From assembly GCA_025362915.1 (NCBI GenBank), contig JANYEU010000129.1, positions 1 to 12,666 of the forward strand: a DNA stretch of 12,666 bases. Direction: 5' to 3'. Positions within the stretch are counted from its first letter, which is position 1; every line of letters begins with the position of its first letter. This DNA comes from Chitinophagaceae bacterium (GTDB lineage: Bacteria > Bacteroidota > Bacteroidia > Chitinophagales > Chitinophagaceae). Positions 1 through 6,380 of the stretch are shown here, piece by piece. The notes beneath the pieces were generated by a model. It made no database searches. It was not told where the DNA came from and saw only the letters and a list, made by a program, of their open reading frames with translations. Position numbers and translations under genes: made by a program.

Positions 1-1
1 C

Positions 2-214
2 ATGAAAGGCGAGTATCTGGAAACCTATCAGGTGGATAATATTGAAGATGCACAGGCATTGTTGAAGGATGTCGTGGAATTATACAATGCCGAAAGACCA
101 CACATGAGCATTGGATATGCCACACCAAATGAGGTACATCATTCAAATCAACCCATTAAAACAGAAAGATTATGGAAGAACTATTATCGAAAACAACCTA
201 CTATTGTAAACTAA
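2..214 (+). CDS. IS3-family transposase (OrfB), C-terminal fragment
   Basis: This is the last 70 residues of a DDE integrase-type transposase that would cut and join the ends of its insertion sequence. The fragment shows the typical IS3/IS150 ending: KGEYL at residues 2-6, then YNAERPHMSIGY around residues 28-39 and TPNEVH around 41-46, matching the rve_3 region at the end of the integrase core. In family members the catalytic glutamate lies just before the KGEYL motif, so it falls off the window. The ATG at position 2 is therefore probably an internal methionine rather than the true start. The frame runs to TAA at 212-214, and that stop overlaps the first of the three end repeats. It cannot be judged from here whether the full element is intact. 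Confidence 0.85.
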   Translation: MKGEYLETYQVDNIEDAQALLKDVVELYNAERPHMSIGYATPNEVHHSNQPIKTERLWKNYYRKQPTIVN

Positions 215-290
215 TTGCAGGATTAAAAGCAACTGTAAACTTATTACAGGATTATATAACAAACATGTAAACTTTTTTTAGGACGAGACA
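205..290 (+). repeat. Three iterated TGTAAACT...AGGA repeats at the IS right end
   Basis: Copies begin at 205, 234 and 266, spaced 29 and 32 bases. Each reads TGTAAACT, then an A/T-rich stretch, then AGGA (GCAGGAT, ACAGGAT, TTAGGAC). Copies 1 and 2 differ at only two of 21 positions; copy 3 diverges more and runs into the element terminus. They probably serve as transposase-binding sites, but that is inference. Confidence 0.65.
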
Positions 291-358
291 ATTCAAACGC
301 TTACATTTATTAAAAGGGGTTGCTTCATGCCTTACAATGACGCGTTTTGTACGTCACT

Positions 359-389
359 GATTTGCCAACTTTTTAGAAATTGGTAAATC
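359..389. repeat. REP-like imperfect hairpin 1
   Basis: Arms GATTTGCCAA (359-368) and TTGGTAAATC (380-389) pair over 10 positions, one as a G-U wobble, around an 11-base loop rich in T and A. It shares its GATTTG-CCAA core with hairpin 2 27 bases downstream, so the two are related repeats. There is no T-tract after it, so it is not a plain terminator. Confidence 0.55.
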
Positions 390-415
390 TAGATGTAGCG
401 TACTTTAGTTCAGTA

Positions 416-446
416 GATTTGGCAACTTCCAAAAAGTTACCAAATC
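416..446. repeat. REP-like hairpin 2
   Basis: Arms GATTTGGCAACTT (416-428) and AAGTTACCAAATC (434-446) are complementary over 13 bases with a single C/A mismatch, around the 5-base loop CCAAA. The symmetry and the similarity to hairpin 1 suggest a small dispersed palindromic element. No T-tract follows on either strand. Confidence 0.65.
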
Positions 447-835
447 ATGGCTCCACACGTCATTACCGTTTATCTCAGGCTTGCCTGATGGAAAATTCGC
501 AATGACGACGAGATTATGAGAAGAACTATGTAAAATATCATCTTCAAAAAACTTGAAATCTCTAATTAGTTTATAGGAATAATTCCAATCAAAAAACAAT
601 AATAGCCCCATTTTTATCCCCTAGATGCCAGTTTTTTATCCTACAGGCGCATTGGGTGGCAGAGTTGAAGTTTTTTTTAATAAAACAGTTTGTAGTTCAC
701 CTACAGTTTATGACTTGACAATGAGAGTGGCAGTGACTTACAAATTTTATTAGGTCGATTGACAATAACACATATATAGCTTCTGCCGGAACAAACTCAG
801 CTTTAGCGCTTTTTATCACTCTCAACTCTTTCCTC

Positions 836-843
836 TATATTTG
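836..843 (+). promoter_or_regulatory. Candidate Bacteroidota -7 promoter element for the DinB-Nudix pair
   Basis: TATATTTG at 836-843 matches the TAnnTTTG consensus exactly and lies 18 bases before the ATG at 862. This implies a very short 5' leader, which is common in this phylum. The expected -33 TTTG is only approximated by TTTT at 811-814, 21 bases upstream. Confidence 0.5.
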
Positions 844-861
844 AAACTAAAATAAACTGAT

Positions 862-1383
862 ATGGATTATCGTTATCCCATTGGCAAATACGAGCCAAAA
901 GAATATAGTACGGAACAAAAAGAAGAATGGTTGAAGGTAATAAAAGAACTTCCATCAAACCTTAAAAAAAACCTTGAGGGAATGAGCGAAGCGCAACTAA
1001 AAACACCTTACCGCGATGGCGGTTGGACGATTGTTCAACTAACACATCATATTGCAGATAGCCATGCCAACGCTTATATTCGCTTTAAGCTGGGGCTTAC
1101 AGAAGATAATCCTACCATAAAACCTTATGGGGAAAAGGAATGGGCATTGCTGGCGGATAATGATGCGGTACCTATCGCTGTTTCAGTTACGCTACTGGAA
1201 GCTTTACACACCAGATGGAACGCAGTATTAGCTTCGATTACAACTGAACAATGGAATAGGACGGTGTTGCATCCTGAACAGGGAAGGCAAATGACACTTT
1301 GGTTTTTATTAGGCATGTACGCTTGGCATAGTCAGCATCATATGGCACACATTACATCATTGAGAGAAAGAAATAACTGGTAA
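862..1383 (+). CDS. DinB/YfiT-family putative metal-dependent hydrolase or thiol transferase
   Basis: This 173-residue protein closely resembles Bacillus YfiT (BstA) in length and motifs. The DinB fold is a four-helix bundle that holds a divalent metal with three histidines. Visible ligands are H63 (in THHIADSH), H156 and H160 (in WHSQHHMAHI). Their spacing of 93 and 4 residues is the same as that of YfiT H67, H160 and H164. YfiT relatives are nickel- or zinc-binding, and BstA conjugates bacillithiol to electrophiles. Some Bacteroidota make bacillithiol, so a detoxifying thiol S-transferase is a reasonable guess, but the substrate cannot be read from sequence. It is cytoplasmic, with no signal peptide. 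The stop codon is 2 bases before the next start, so it is probably cotranscribed with the Nudix gene. The start is supported by the TATATTTG element just upstream. Confidence 0.88.
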   Translation: MDYRYPIGKYEPKEYSTEQKEEWLKVIKELPSNLKKNLEGMSEAQLKTPYRDGGWTIVQLTHHIADSHANAYIRFKLGLTEDNPTIKPYGEKEWALLADNDAVPIAVSVTLLEALHTRWNAVLASITTEQWNRTVLHPEQGRQMTLWFLLGMYAWHSQHHMAHITSLRERNNW

Positions 1384-1385
1384 AC

Positions 1386-1952
1386 ATGACTGAAGAAAGA
1401 GATTTGACTTGGAAGAAATTATCATCGGAATATTTATTTAAAGATACTTGGGCTACGATACGAATAGATTCCTGCCAAAAACCGGATGGGGTAATTGTAG
1501 AACCTTACTACGTATATGAATTCCCAAACTGGGTTACAGCATTGGCTTTTACAAAGGACGGGCGGATAATTTTGGAGAGACAATATAGGCATGCCTTGGG
1601 CGAAACGATGTACGAAATACCGGGCGGCTGCGTGGATGCCAGCGATAAAAACCTGGAAGAAGCCATAGCAAGAGAGCTATTGGAGGAGACGGGCTATAAA
1701 TTTGAACGGTTTGAATACTTGGGCAAAACATCTGCTAATCCATCTACCAATACCAACCTGATGCACATGTTTATTGCTTATGGTGGAGAGTTGGTGCAGA
1801 ATCAGACACTAGATCATGGAGAAGACTTGGAAGTGCTTTTTGTAACGATGGAAGAGTTGTTGGCAATGCTGGATAGGGGTGAGTTTATGCAGGCAATGCA
1901 TACCACCTGTCTTTATCTGGCATTGAAGAAGCTGGGGAAGTTTAGTTTGTAA
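1386..1952 (+). CDS. Nudix hydrolase, ADP-ribose pyrophosphatase-like
   Basis: This 188-residue cytoplasmic enzyme should hydrolyse a nucleoside diphosphate linked to another moiety, ADP-ribose or a similar sugar nucleotide being the best guess. The Nudix box is at residues 80-104: GGCVD at 80-84, then EEAIARELLEETGY at 91-104, with metal-binding glutamates E97, E100 and E101. The box is one residue longer than the canonical G-x5-E-x7-REUxEExGU, and the first glutamate position appears as D87, so the loop is slightly atypical. Upstream, the ERQYRHALGE segment (64-73) and YEIPGG (76-81) are typical of the ADPRase subgroup. It follows the DinB gene after 2 bases, which suggests translational coupling and perhaps a joint damage-control role. 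The exact substrate is not determinable here. Confidence 0.88.
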   Translation: MTEERDLTWKKLSSEYLFKDTWATIRIDSCQKPDGVIVEPYYVYEFPNWVTALAFTKDGRIILERQYRHALGETMYEIPGGCVDASDKNLEEAIARELLEETGYKFERFEYLGKTSANPSTNTNLMHMFIAYGGELVQNQTLDHGEDLEVLFVTMEELLAMLDRGEFMQAMHTTCLYLALKKLGKFSL

Positions 1953-1966
1953 ACTACGGAGGAAGG

Positions 1967-2095
1967 TTTACCACAAAAGACACTAAGAAAAAAACACAAG
2001 GAACACAAAGGTTTTGGTAAAAAGGGTTTCTCCTACAATATTTTCTTATTGAATCTAGTGTTCTTTGTTAATTCCATCGTGACCTTAGTGGTAAA
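1967..2095. repeat. Large imperfect inverted repeat (dispersed-element-like)
   Basis: The outer arms are TTTACCAC (1967-1974) and GTGGTAAA (2088-2095), exactly complementary. Further in, the left arm reads GACACTAAG, AAGGAACACAAAGG and the right arm AGTGTTCTTTGTT, CCTTAGTGG, so complementarity continues imperfectly toward the centre. It fills the 188-base gap between the Nudix and kinase-like genes. Similar accompanied-by-'ACACAAAG' palindromes occur as dispersed repeats in Bacteroidota genomes, from memory. No T-tract marks it as a simple terminator. Confidence 0.6.
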
Positions 2096-2140
2096 AATAC
2101 CCTGAGTAGTAGCTGTACTTTGCGATAAGAAAATTATAAT

Positions 2141-2659
2141 ATGAAATACCCCAGAAGATTATCATCAGGCGCAAACAACACCGTCATCGTGTTATCAGAC
2201 CACGAGGTGGCAAAGCTTTTTACGGATGATACACGCTCGGATATTGGTTCTGAAGCTGAGAAAATGAAATATGCAAACAGCGTCAATGGGTTGGTGGCAA
2301 ATTTTATACGATTGGAATATAATGAATCCCTGCAAGCCGAGATGCTGGTGATGGAACGAATAAAACCAATAGATTACAGAGCGTATGAAGTGGAAGTAAG
2401 AGAACTGTGGCTGAGTGTTTTTGAATATGAACTTAAACAATTGCACACTGCTGGTTTTGTACACAGGGATTTAAAAAGACCATCGGATATTGGCGGGCTT
2501 GCTTTCGATAATATACTACTTACCTACGAGGGCTTGAGATTGATAGATGTAGGCATCTCTGCTTTGGAATCGCAAGTTGGTAGTTCTATTTTTAAAAAGT
2601 ATATAGAAATAGAATTGGAGGAAGTGCAACTTTTTAAGGACTACTTTTTGAATAGATAA
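2141..2659 (+). CDS. Minimal protein-kinase-like protein
   Basis: This 172-residue protein has the core signatures of the eukaryotic-like kinase fold. A degenerate glycine loop (SSGANNTV, 8-15) precedes the presumed ATP-binding lysine K25 in VAKLF. A hinge-like MLVMERIKP lies at 68-76. The catalytic HRD is at 108-110 with D110, the metal-binding asparagine candidate is N124 in FDNILL, and a DVG (136-138) stands in place of DFG. Two things are odd. The stretch between D110 and N124 is about nine residues longer than the canonical HRDxKxxN loop. Only about 34 residues follow DVG, so most of the C-lobe (activation segment, APE, later helices) is missing. A full kinase domain is about 260 residues. 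It may be an atypical small kinase (RIO/Kdo-kinase-like) or a pseudokinase; the substrate is unknown. It has no membrane segment. The reading frame is intact, and it stands alone between repeats. Confidence 0.72.
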   Translation: MKYPRRLSSGANNTVIVLSDHEVAKLFTDDTRSDIGSEAEKMKYANSVNGLVANFIRLEYNESLQAEMLVMERIKPIDYRAYEVEVRELWLSVFEYELKQLHTAGFVHRDLKRPSDIGGLAFDNILLTYEGLRLIDVGISALESQVGSSIFKKYIEIELEEVQLFKDYFLNR

Positions 2660-2755
2660 ATTTAGTTTTCAATATAATATTGGATTGGCATGTAATTGGC
2701 AAGTTTATCATTTTACTCAACTATATTTTTATATTGCTTTTAAAATAAAACAATT

Positions 2756-3058
2756 ATGGAATCGTTCGACACGCTTACAGAAGGTATAAATGCCCTGAGA
2801 GAACAAGGTTATACAGAAGATTTCAATTTGAAAAATAATTCTCTAGAATATTTGACGGGGGGGCATGAAGTTTTATTTGATGAGTTTAAGGTAGATAAAT
2901 TCTTTAGGTTTGAAGCAAATACAGACCCTGACGATCAATCTATCCTTTATGCTATTTCCTCCGATAAATATAATATAAAAGGACTTTTGGTGAATAGTTA
3001 TGGCATCTATAGTGAGTCTTTCTCTAATGAGATGATGAAAAAATTAACTGTCCATTAA
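2756..3058 (+). CDS. Conserved ~100-residue Bacteroidota protein of unknown function
   Basis: This 100-residue soluble, acidic protein matches a small family common in Bacteroidota. Recognisable features are the opening FDTLTEGINALREQGYTEDF (4-23), a central FKVDKFFRFEANTDPDD (44-60) and the ISSDKYNIKGLLVNSYGIY stretch (67-85). From memory, relatives are often labelled phosphoribosylpyrophosphate synthetase in databases. That label cannot be right as a description of the protein, because it is far too short and lacks the PRPP-binding motif of such enzymes. No catalytic motif, signal peptide or membrane helix is visible. It lies 96 bases after the kinase-like gene on the same strand, and there is no evidence that they are linked. 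Function is unknown; the family assignment rests on remembered motif similarity. Confidence 0.7.
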   Translation: MESFDTLTEGINALREQGYTEDFNLKNNSLEYLTGGHEVLFDEFKVDKFFRFEANTDPDDQSILYAISSDKYNIKGLLVNSYGIYSESFSNEMMKKLTVH

Positions 3059-3199
3059 TGGATAATTTGGTTGGAGGAAGACATCATTTGCATTATTGGA
3101 ACGCAGAAATACTATAATGGAAGTGAAATGGCGCAATGGCATATAAGCTAGAAAGTTGTTTGTTGTAAGTAATACATTTTACGTAATAAAATAAATAAC

Positions 3200-3427
3200 A
3201 TGGATATACACGACATTGAAAAAGAATATACCAATGGGGAAATAACCATTGTGTGGCAATCTGGTAAATGTATCCATTCGGGTAATTGTCTAAGGAATAA
3301 CCCAAGGGTGTTCAAGCCAAAAGATAAGCCTTGGATAACGATGGAAGCATCCATTACCGAAGAGATAATAAGTACGATAGATAAATGTCCGTCAGGGGCT
3401 TTGTCCTATTACATGAATGAAAAGTAA
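3200..3427 (+). CDS. YjdI-type (4Fe-4S) mono-cluster protein
   Basis: This 75-residue protein matches the divergent 4Fe-4S mono-cluster family (Fer4_19), of which E. coli YjdI, about 76 residues, is the reference. Three cysteines are visible: C24 and C30 in GKCIHSGNC, and C63 in DKCPSGAL. KPWI at 43-46 and the PSGAL motif are family hallmarks. Only three cysteines are present, as in YjdI, so the fourth cluster ligand must be something else; H26 between the first two cysteines is one candidate, by inference. The role is probably electron transfer or cluster handling in the cytoplasm, but the partner is unknown. It ends 8 bases from the convergent stop of the DUF2851 gene, and no clear terminator separates them. 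Confidence 0.9.
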   Translation: MDIHDIEKEYTNGEITIVWQSGKCIHSGNCLRNNPRVFKPKDKPWITMEASITEEIISTIDKCPSGALSYYMNEK

Positions 3428-3435
3428 CACTTAAT

Positions 3436-4713
3436 TTAATCCTTTAATCCTTTTAATATCTTATTTCCTACCACACACTCCAGACAACGTTTTTGATGAC
3501 AGTAATTATTGGTGAGTTCTAAGAGTGCTTGGGAATCGAAGGCAGATTTTGCTTTTAGTCCGTAATCCTGCCATTCTTGGATAAGGCTGTTTGCTTCTGG
3601 TTTTGCCTCCATCAACCAACGGATCGCTTTTTCCTGATGCGATTCATTTTTATTATAGGCTCCATAAGTAAACAGGATAGGGGCAATGGTATTGATAAGA
3701 ATATTGGTTATAGTCTGACTTCCCAATGCTTTTGGCATAAAAACAGTTGTTTGATTAAAGCGGTAATGGTTGTGCCAGTAATCATTCGCCTGTACAGAAA
3801 GCAAGGATTCCACCTCCTTAAAACTTTCCAATTCTTTTATTTGGGAAAATAAATGTGTTGACTTTTGTATCAATATTGCCAACTGTGCCAACCTTATTGT
3901 CGGGAAGTTTGCAGGGCGTAACCGCAAAAAGTTTGGCTGTATGGTAATAGTAGGCAGTTTATGCATCTTCTGTAAAAAGATATATTCCTTTTGCAACATG
4001 ATGGGATAATCTTCTTCCATTTTCCCATTCAATAAATTTGCTTGCCCCATTAGCAATGCTTCCAGTTGATGTATCTGATGTTTATGCTTTGATAAAATAT
4101 TGATGGGGATTGATTTTGCCACTTCTTCAAACAAGAGCGTATTTACCCTAATGCCAAAGTTTGCAGCAAGCAGCCACCAGAAAACTTCTTCCCAATGATT
4201 TTTTGATTGGTGGAATAATTCTAAAATATGTGTCGATTTTCTTTCTAGTCTTTCTGCCAATAATCTTTCTTTCCAAGCAATCCAACTAAGCTCATCAATA
4301 ATAGGAAACGAGTGGTTGTGACAAGGTATTCCTGGCAAATCGAGAAGGTTGAGGTATCTTTCAACAAGAAGCTTTGATACCCTGCCGTCCAATACTAATA
4401 CAGGAATGGTTTGTCCGTATAGATTTTTTATTGAATTATCATTTTCCCAAACCACATGCAATATCACATTGCCATATTGTTTGTCAGTATCGTGGTGGTG
4501 TTTTAACCAGTGGGAAGAAAGGTTATGGATTTCTATATTACCTACCAATAATAGGTTGTTTATCTTGATATGGGCATCAATAAAATCGGGACCCTGGTTT
4601 TTATTATTTACCCCTGTTTTTATGATGGATAAGTGTTCGCCGGATTCTACTAGAAGATTAGCACGGTTGAAATACTGGAACTGCCAGATAAATTGTAGAA
4701 GCTTTTCGTTCAT
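3436..4713 (-). CDS. DUF2851 family protein, possible nuclease-like domain with four Cys
   Basis: This 425-residue protein has the hallmarks of DUF2851, a Bacteroidota-enriched family of about 420 residues and unknown function. The conserved N-terminal block is NQGPDFIDAHIKI (39-51), GNIEIH (58-63), SSHWLKHHHDTDKQYGNV (66-83) and ILHVVWEND (84-92). An acidic residue (D43) followed by E-x-H (E61, H63) next to β-strand-like segments recalls PD-(D/E)XK nucleases; that is my inference. Four cysteines stand out: C131 (GIPCHNH) and C405, C410, C413 (NYCHQKRCLECVVG) near the C-terminus. A lone upstream Cys paired with a C-terminal cluster resembles the 4Fe-4S staple of AddB and Cas4 nucleases. It is last in the fdx-iscX-ubiA-maf run, 82 bases after maf, so operon membership is less certain than for the others. 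Confidence 0.85.
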   Translation of the reverse strand: MNEKLLQFIWQFQYFNRANLLVESGEHLSIIKTGVNNKNQGPDFIDAHIKINNLLLVGNIEIHNLSSHWLKHHHDTDKQYGNVILHVVWENDNSIKNLYGQTIPVLVLDGRVSKLLVERYLNLLDLPGIPCHNHSFPIIDELSWIAWKERLLAERLERKSTHILELFHQSKNHWEEVFWWLLAANFGIRVNTLLFEEVAKSIPINILSKHKHQIHQLEALLMGQANLLNGKMEEDYPIMLQKEYIFLQKMHKLPTITIQPNFLRLRPANFPTIRLAQLAILIQKSTHLFSQIKELESFKEVESLLSVQANDYWHNHYRFNQTTVFMPKALGSQTITNILINTIAPILFTYGAYNKNESHQEKAIRWLMEAKPEANSLIQEWQDYGLKAKSAFDSQALLELTNNYCHQKRCLECVVGNKILKGLKD

Positions 4714-4795
4714 GATTTCTTTTTAAAAGAACCCACTAAGGTCATTGACCATGCTTAAAATATAAGCTTCTTGTTTGTAATTTTTTAGAACTAAT

Positions 4796-5374
4796 TTATC
4801 CTATTCCTTCCAATGCCTTTACCACCCTGCTCACAGGCAAACCCATTACGTTGTAAAAGTCTCCTTCTATCGATTTAATTCCCACTACACCAATCCATTC
4901 TTGTATTGCATAAGCCCCTGCCTTGTCGTATGGTTTGTATTTATCTACATAAAAAACAATCTGATCATTTGTAAGCGGGTGAAAGGTAACGTAAGTTATA
5001 TCGGCGAAAGCTATTTCTTTTGTATCTGTCAATAATACCACGCCAGTAATAACAGCATGCCTTTGTCCGGATAAGGATTGAAGGATATTGATTGCGTCAT
5101 TCCTATCAGTAGGTTTGCCAATAATTCTGTCGCCCAACACCACAACGGTATCAGCGGCAAGTATTGGTTCTCCTATATGGTCTGAAAAATTTTCTTGGAT
5201 GTACGCCTTTACTGTTGCAGCTTTTTCTCTAGCAATATGAACGGGAACATCGGCAATGGCAAGACTAGATGGATAACTTTCATCAGTGCTTTTAACAATG
5301 ACAGTAAACTGAAGTTCAGCCCACTCTAGTAATTGTTTCCTACGTGGAGATTGGGAAGCGAGAATAAGAGACAT
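4796..5374 (-). CDS. maf: Maf-family nucleoside triphosphate pyrophosphatase (dTTP/UTP type)
   Basis: This 192-residue cytoplasmic enzyme hydrolyses non-canonical or excess NTPs to NMP and pyrophosphate. The N-terminal SQSPRRKQLL (8-17) is the Maf signature loop. LAADTVVVL and GKPTDR follow in the middle, then the DKAGAYAIQ segment and GDFYNVMGLPV toward the C-terminus. The KAGAYAIQ form is typical of YhdE-type dTTP/UTP pyrophosphatases rather than the YceF type. Length matches the family. It starts 27 bases after the prenyltransferase stop, so it is very likely cotranscribed. The Maf-UbiA pairing is, from memory, common in Bacteroidota and probably reflects a conserved housekeeping operon rather than a shared pathway. 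Confidence 0.93.
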   Translation of the reverse strand: MSLILASQSPRRKQLLEWAELQFTVIVKSTDESYPSSLAIADVPVHIAREKAATVKAYIQENFSDHIGEPILAADTVVVLGDRIIGKPTDRNDAINILQSLSGQRHAVITGVVLLTDTKEIAFADITYVTFHPLTNDQIVFYVDKYKPYDKAGAYAIQEWIGVVGIKSIEGDFYNVMGLPVSRVVKALEGIG

Positions 5375-5401
5375 GAGTTTATTGATAATTGAGAAATATA
5401 A

Positions 5402-6343
5402 TTAAGCATATATTTTAAAGAAAACCATAGATAATATGCCAGTAAACATAACAATTTTGATTAAGCTACTTACGGCGTGGAAATCCTTTGCTGTTTGTGC
5501 GTTAGAGAGTTTTTTAAATGCATTGACGAGTGGTATAATTACAGCAACTATGCAATAAAGCGAAAAGAACCACCACTGTAACTGAAAAGCATAAAATTGT
5601 AGCAGTGCAAGTATTGAAATCAATACAACCATCCATACTGCAACAAATACTTTTGTAGCATTCATGCCCCATGCTATCGGCATGGTTCTACACCCATACA
5701 ATCTATCACCTTCCACATCTTCCATATCTTTTATTACCTCCCTAATCAGGTTTATGATAAATGCAAAACCGCCGTATAAAATGGTATAACGTAACAGTTT
5801 TTGGGTATTTATTATTGTGCTTCTTGTTAATAAAGAAAATTGATTTGCCTCGCAGCAGGTAATTACTACAATTACCCATGCCAGCATAAAAGCAATTAAA
5901 AGATTACCGACTAATAACTTCTTTTTAAAGGACAGTGAATAGATGAAGAGTAATAGTCCGTTTAAAAAATTACATAGTCCTAGTATGTGAACATGTGTTT
6001 GAGTGTCTATATAAATACCAATGCCAATACTACTTAGCGTAAATAATAAGTGAAAGAAAATAGCCCATCGCCTACCAATATATCTATCAATGGTTACCTT
6101 TTCTGGCTTATTGATTTGGTCTATATTCAAATCAAAATAGTCATTGATAATATATCCGGCAGCAGCCACCAAAACGTAGGAAAGAATTAGTAGATAAATA
6201 AGGCTGCCGTGAATATTTGGCTGGATATTTTTTGCTTTGAATATTGGTTGCACTATACAATAGATAAACATCCATTGTGTCAATGCTACAAATACTAGGT
6301 TTGACCAACGTGCCAAACGAAAGAATGCAATTATCTTATTCAA
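5402..6343 (-). CDS. UbiA-family prenyltransferase
   Basis: This 313-residue integral membrane enzyme of the UbiA superfamily transfers a polyprenyl group from its diphosphate to an acceptor. Both Asp-rich motifs that bind Mg-diphosphate are visible: NDYFDLNID at 67-75 with D68, D71 and D75, followed by NKP at 78-80, and REVIKDMEDVEGD at 201-213. About eight to nine hydrophobic helices are spread along the chain. Bacteroidota homologues in this position are commonly called geranylgeranylglycerol-phosphate geranylgeranyltransferase, but the true acceptor (glycerol phosphate lipid, quinone or haem) cannot be deduced from sequence alone. It follows iscX by 37 bases and precedes maf by 27, inside the minus-strand operon. 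Confidence 0.9.
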   Translation of the reverse strand: MNKIIAFFRLARWSNLVFVALTQWMFIYCIVQPIFKAKNIQPNIHGSLIYLLILSYVLVAAAGYIINDYFDLNIDQINKPEKVTIDRYIGRRWAIFFHLLFTLSSIGIGIYIDTQTHVHILGLCNFLNGLLLFIYSLSFKKKLLVGNLLIAFMLAWVIVVITCCEANQFSLLTRSTIINTQKLLRYTILYGGFAFIINLIREVIKDMEDVEGDRLYGCRTMPIAWGMNATKVFVAVWMVVLISILALLQFYAFQLQWWFFSLYCIVAVIIPLVNAFKKLSNAQTAKDFHAVSSLIKIVMFTGILSMVFFKIYA

Positions 6344-6380
6344 GGGTTAGTTTATAGTTATCGGTAAATAAATAACTAAG

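Larger units (their letters stand above)
1..290 (+). mobile_element. IS3-family insertion sequence, right end (truncated by window edge)
   Basis: The segment holds the C-terminal end of an IS3-type transposase frame followed by a 76-base tail that ends in CA at 289-290, as expected of IS3-family elements, whose termini are usually TG...CA. The tail carries three spaced copies of a TGTAAACT...AGGA motif, the last running into the presumed terminal inverted repeat (about 266-290). The left end, the other inverted repeat and any target duplication lie outside the window, so the exact boundary is inferred. Confidence 0.75.
291..861. other. 571-base gene-free stretch with repeat debris
   Basis: No convincing intact gene lies between the IS end and the DinB-family gene. 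The stretch contains a dispersed-repeat fragment GCCTTACAATGACG (330-343), two REP-like hairpins (359-389 and 416-446), a second CAATGACG-type fragment near 500-507, a possible 42-codon remnant frame (625-753) and, at its right edge, a candidate promoter (836-843). It looks like an accumulation site for small repeats next to an insertion sequence. Confidence 0.6.

Noticed and set aside
205..290. CRISPR-like repeat array at the IS end
   Set aside because: Only three imperfect units with 8-11 base gaps between them, at a transposon terminus; no cas genes and no spacer-length intervals.
405..611. 68-codon open frame on the minus strand in the IS-adjacent stretch
   Set aside because: Its C-terminal third is simply a translation of REP-like hairpin 2 and neighbouring repeat debris; it shows no protein family features.
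2116..2122. TACTTTG as a promoter -7 element for the kinase-like gene
   Set aside because: It is one base short of TAnnTTTG and has no -33 partner at the right distance; too weak to annotate.
3159..3180. Promoter upstream of the YjdI-type gene (TTTG and TACATTTT)
   Set aside because: The two elements are only about 10 bases apart, far short of the 19-21 expected, and the -7 match lacks its final G.
3436..4713. DUF2851 protein as a Cas4 or AddB homologue
   Set aside because: The resemblance is limited to a motif pattern; there are no neighbouring CRISPR or recombination genes, and the family is distinct. Kept only as a structural hypothesis.
4757..4764. Minus-strand TATATTTT as an internal promoter for the DUF2851 gene
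   Set aside because: One base off the consensus and no TTTG at the -33 position; possible in the 82-base gap after maf but not supported enough.
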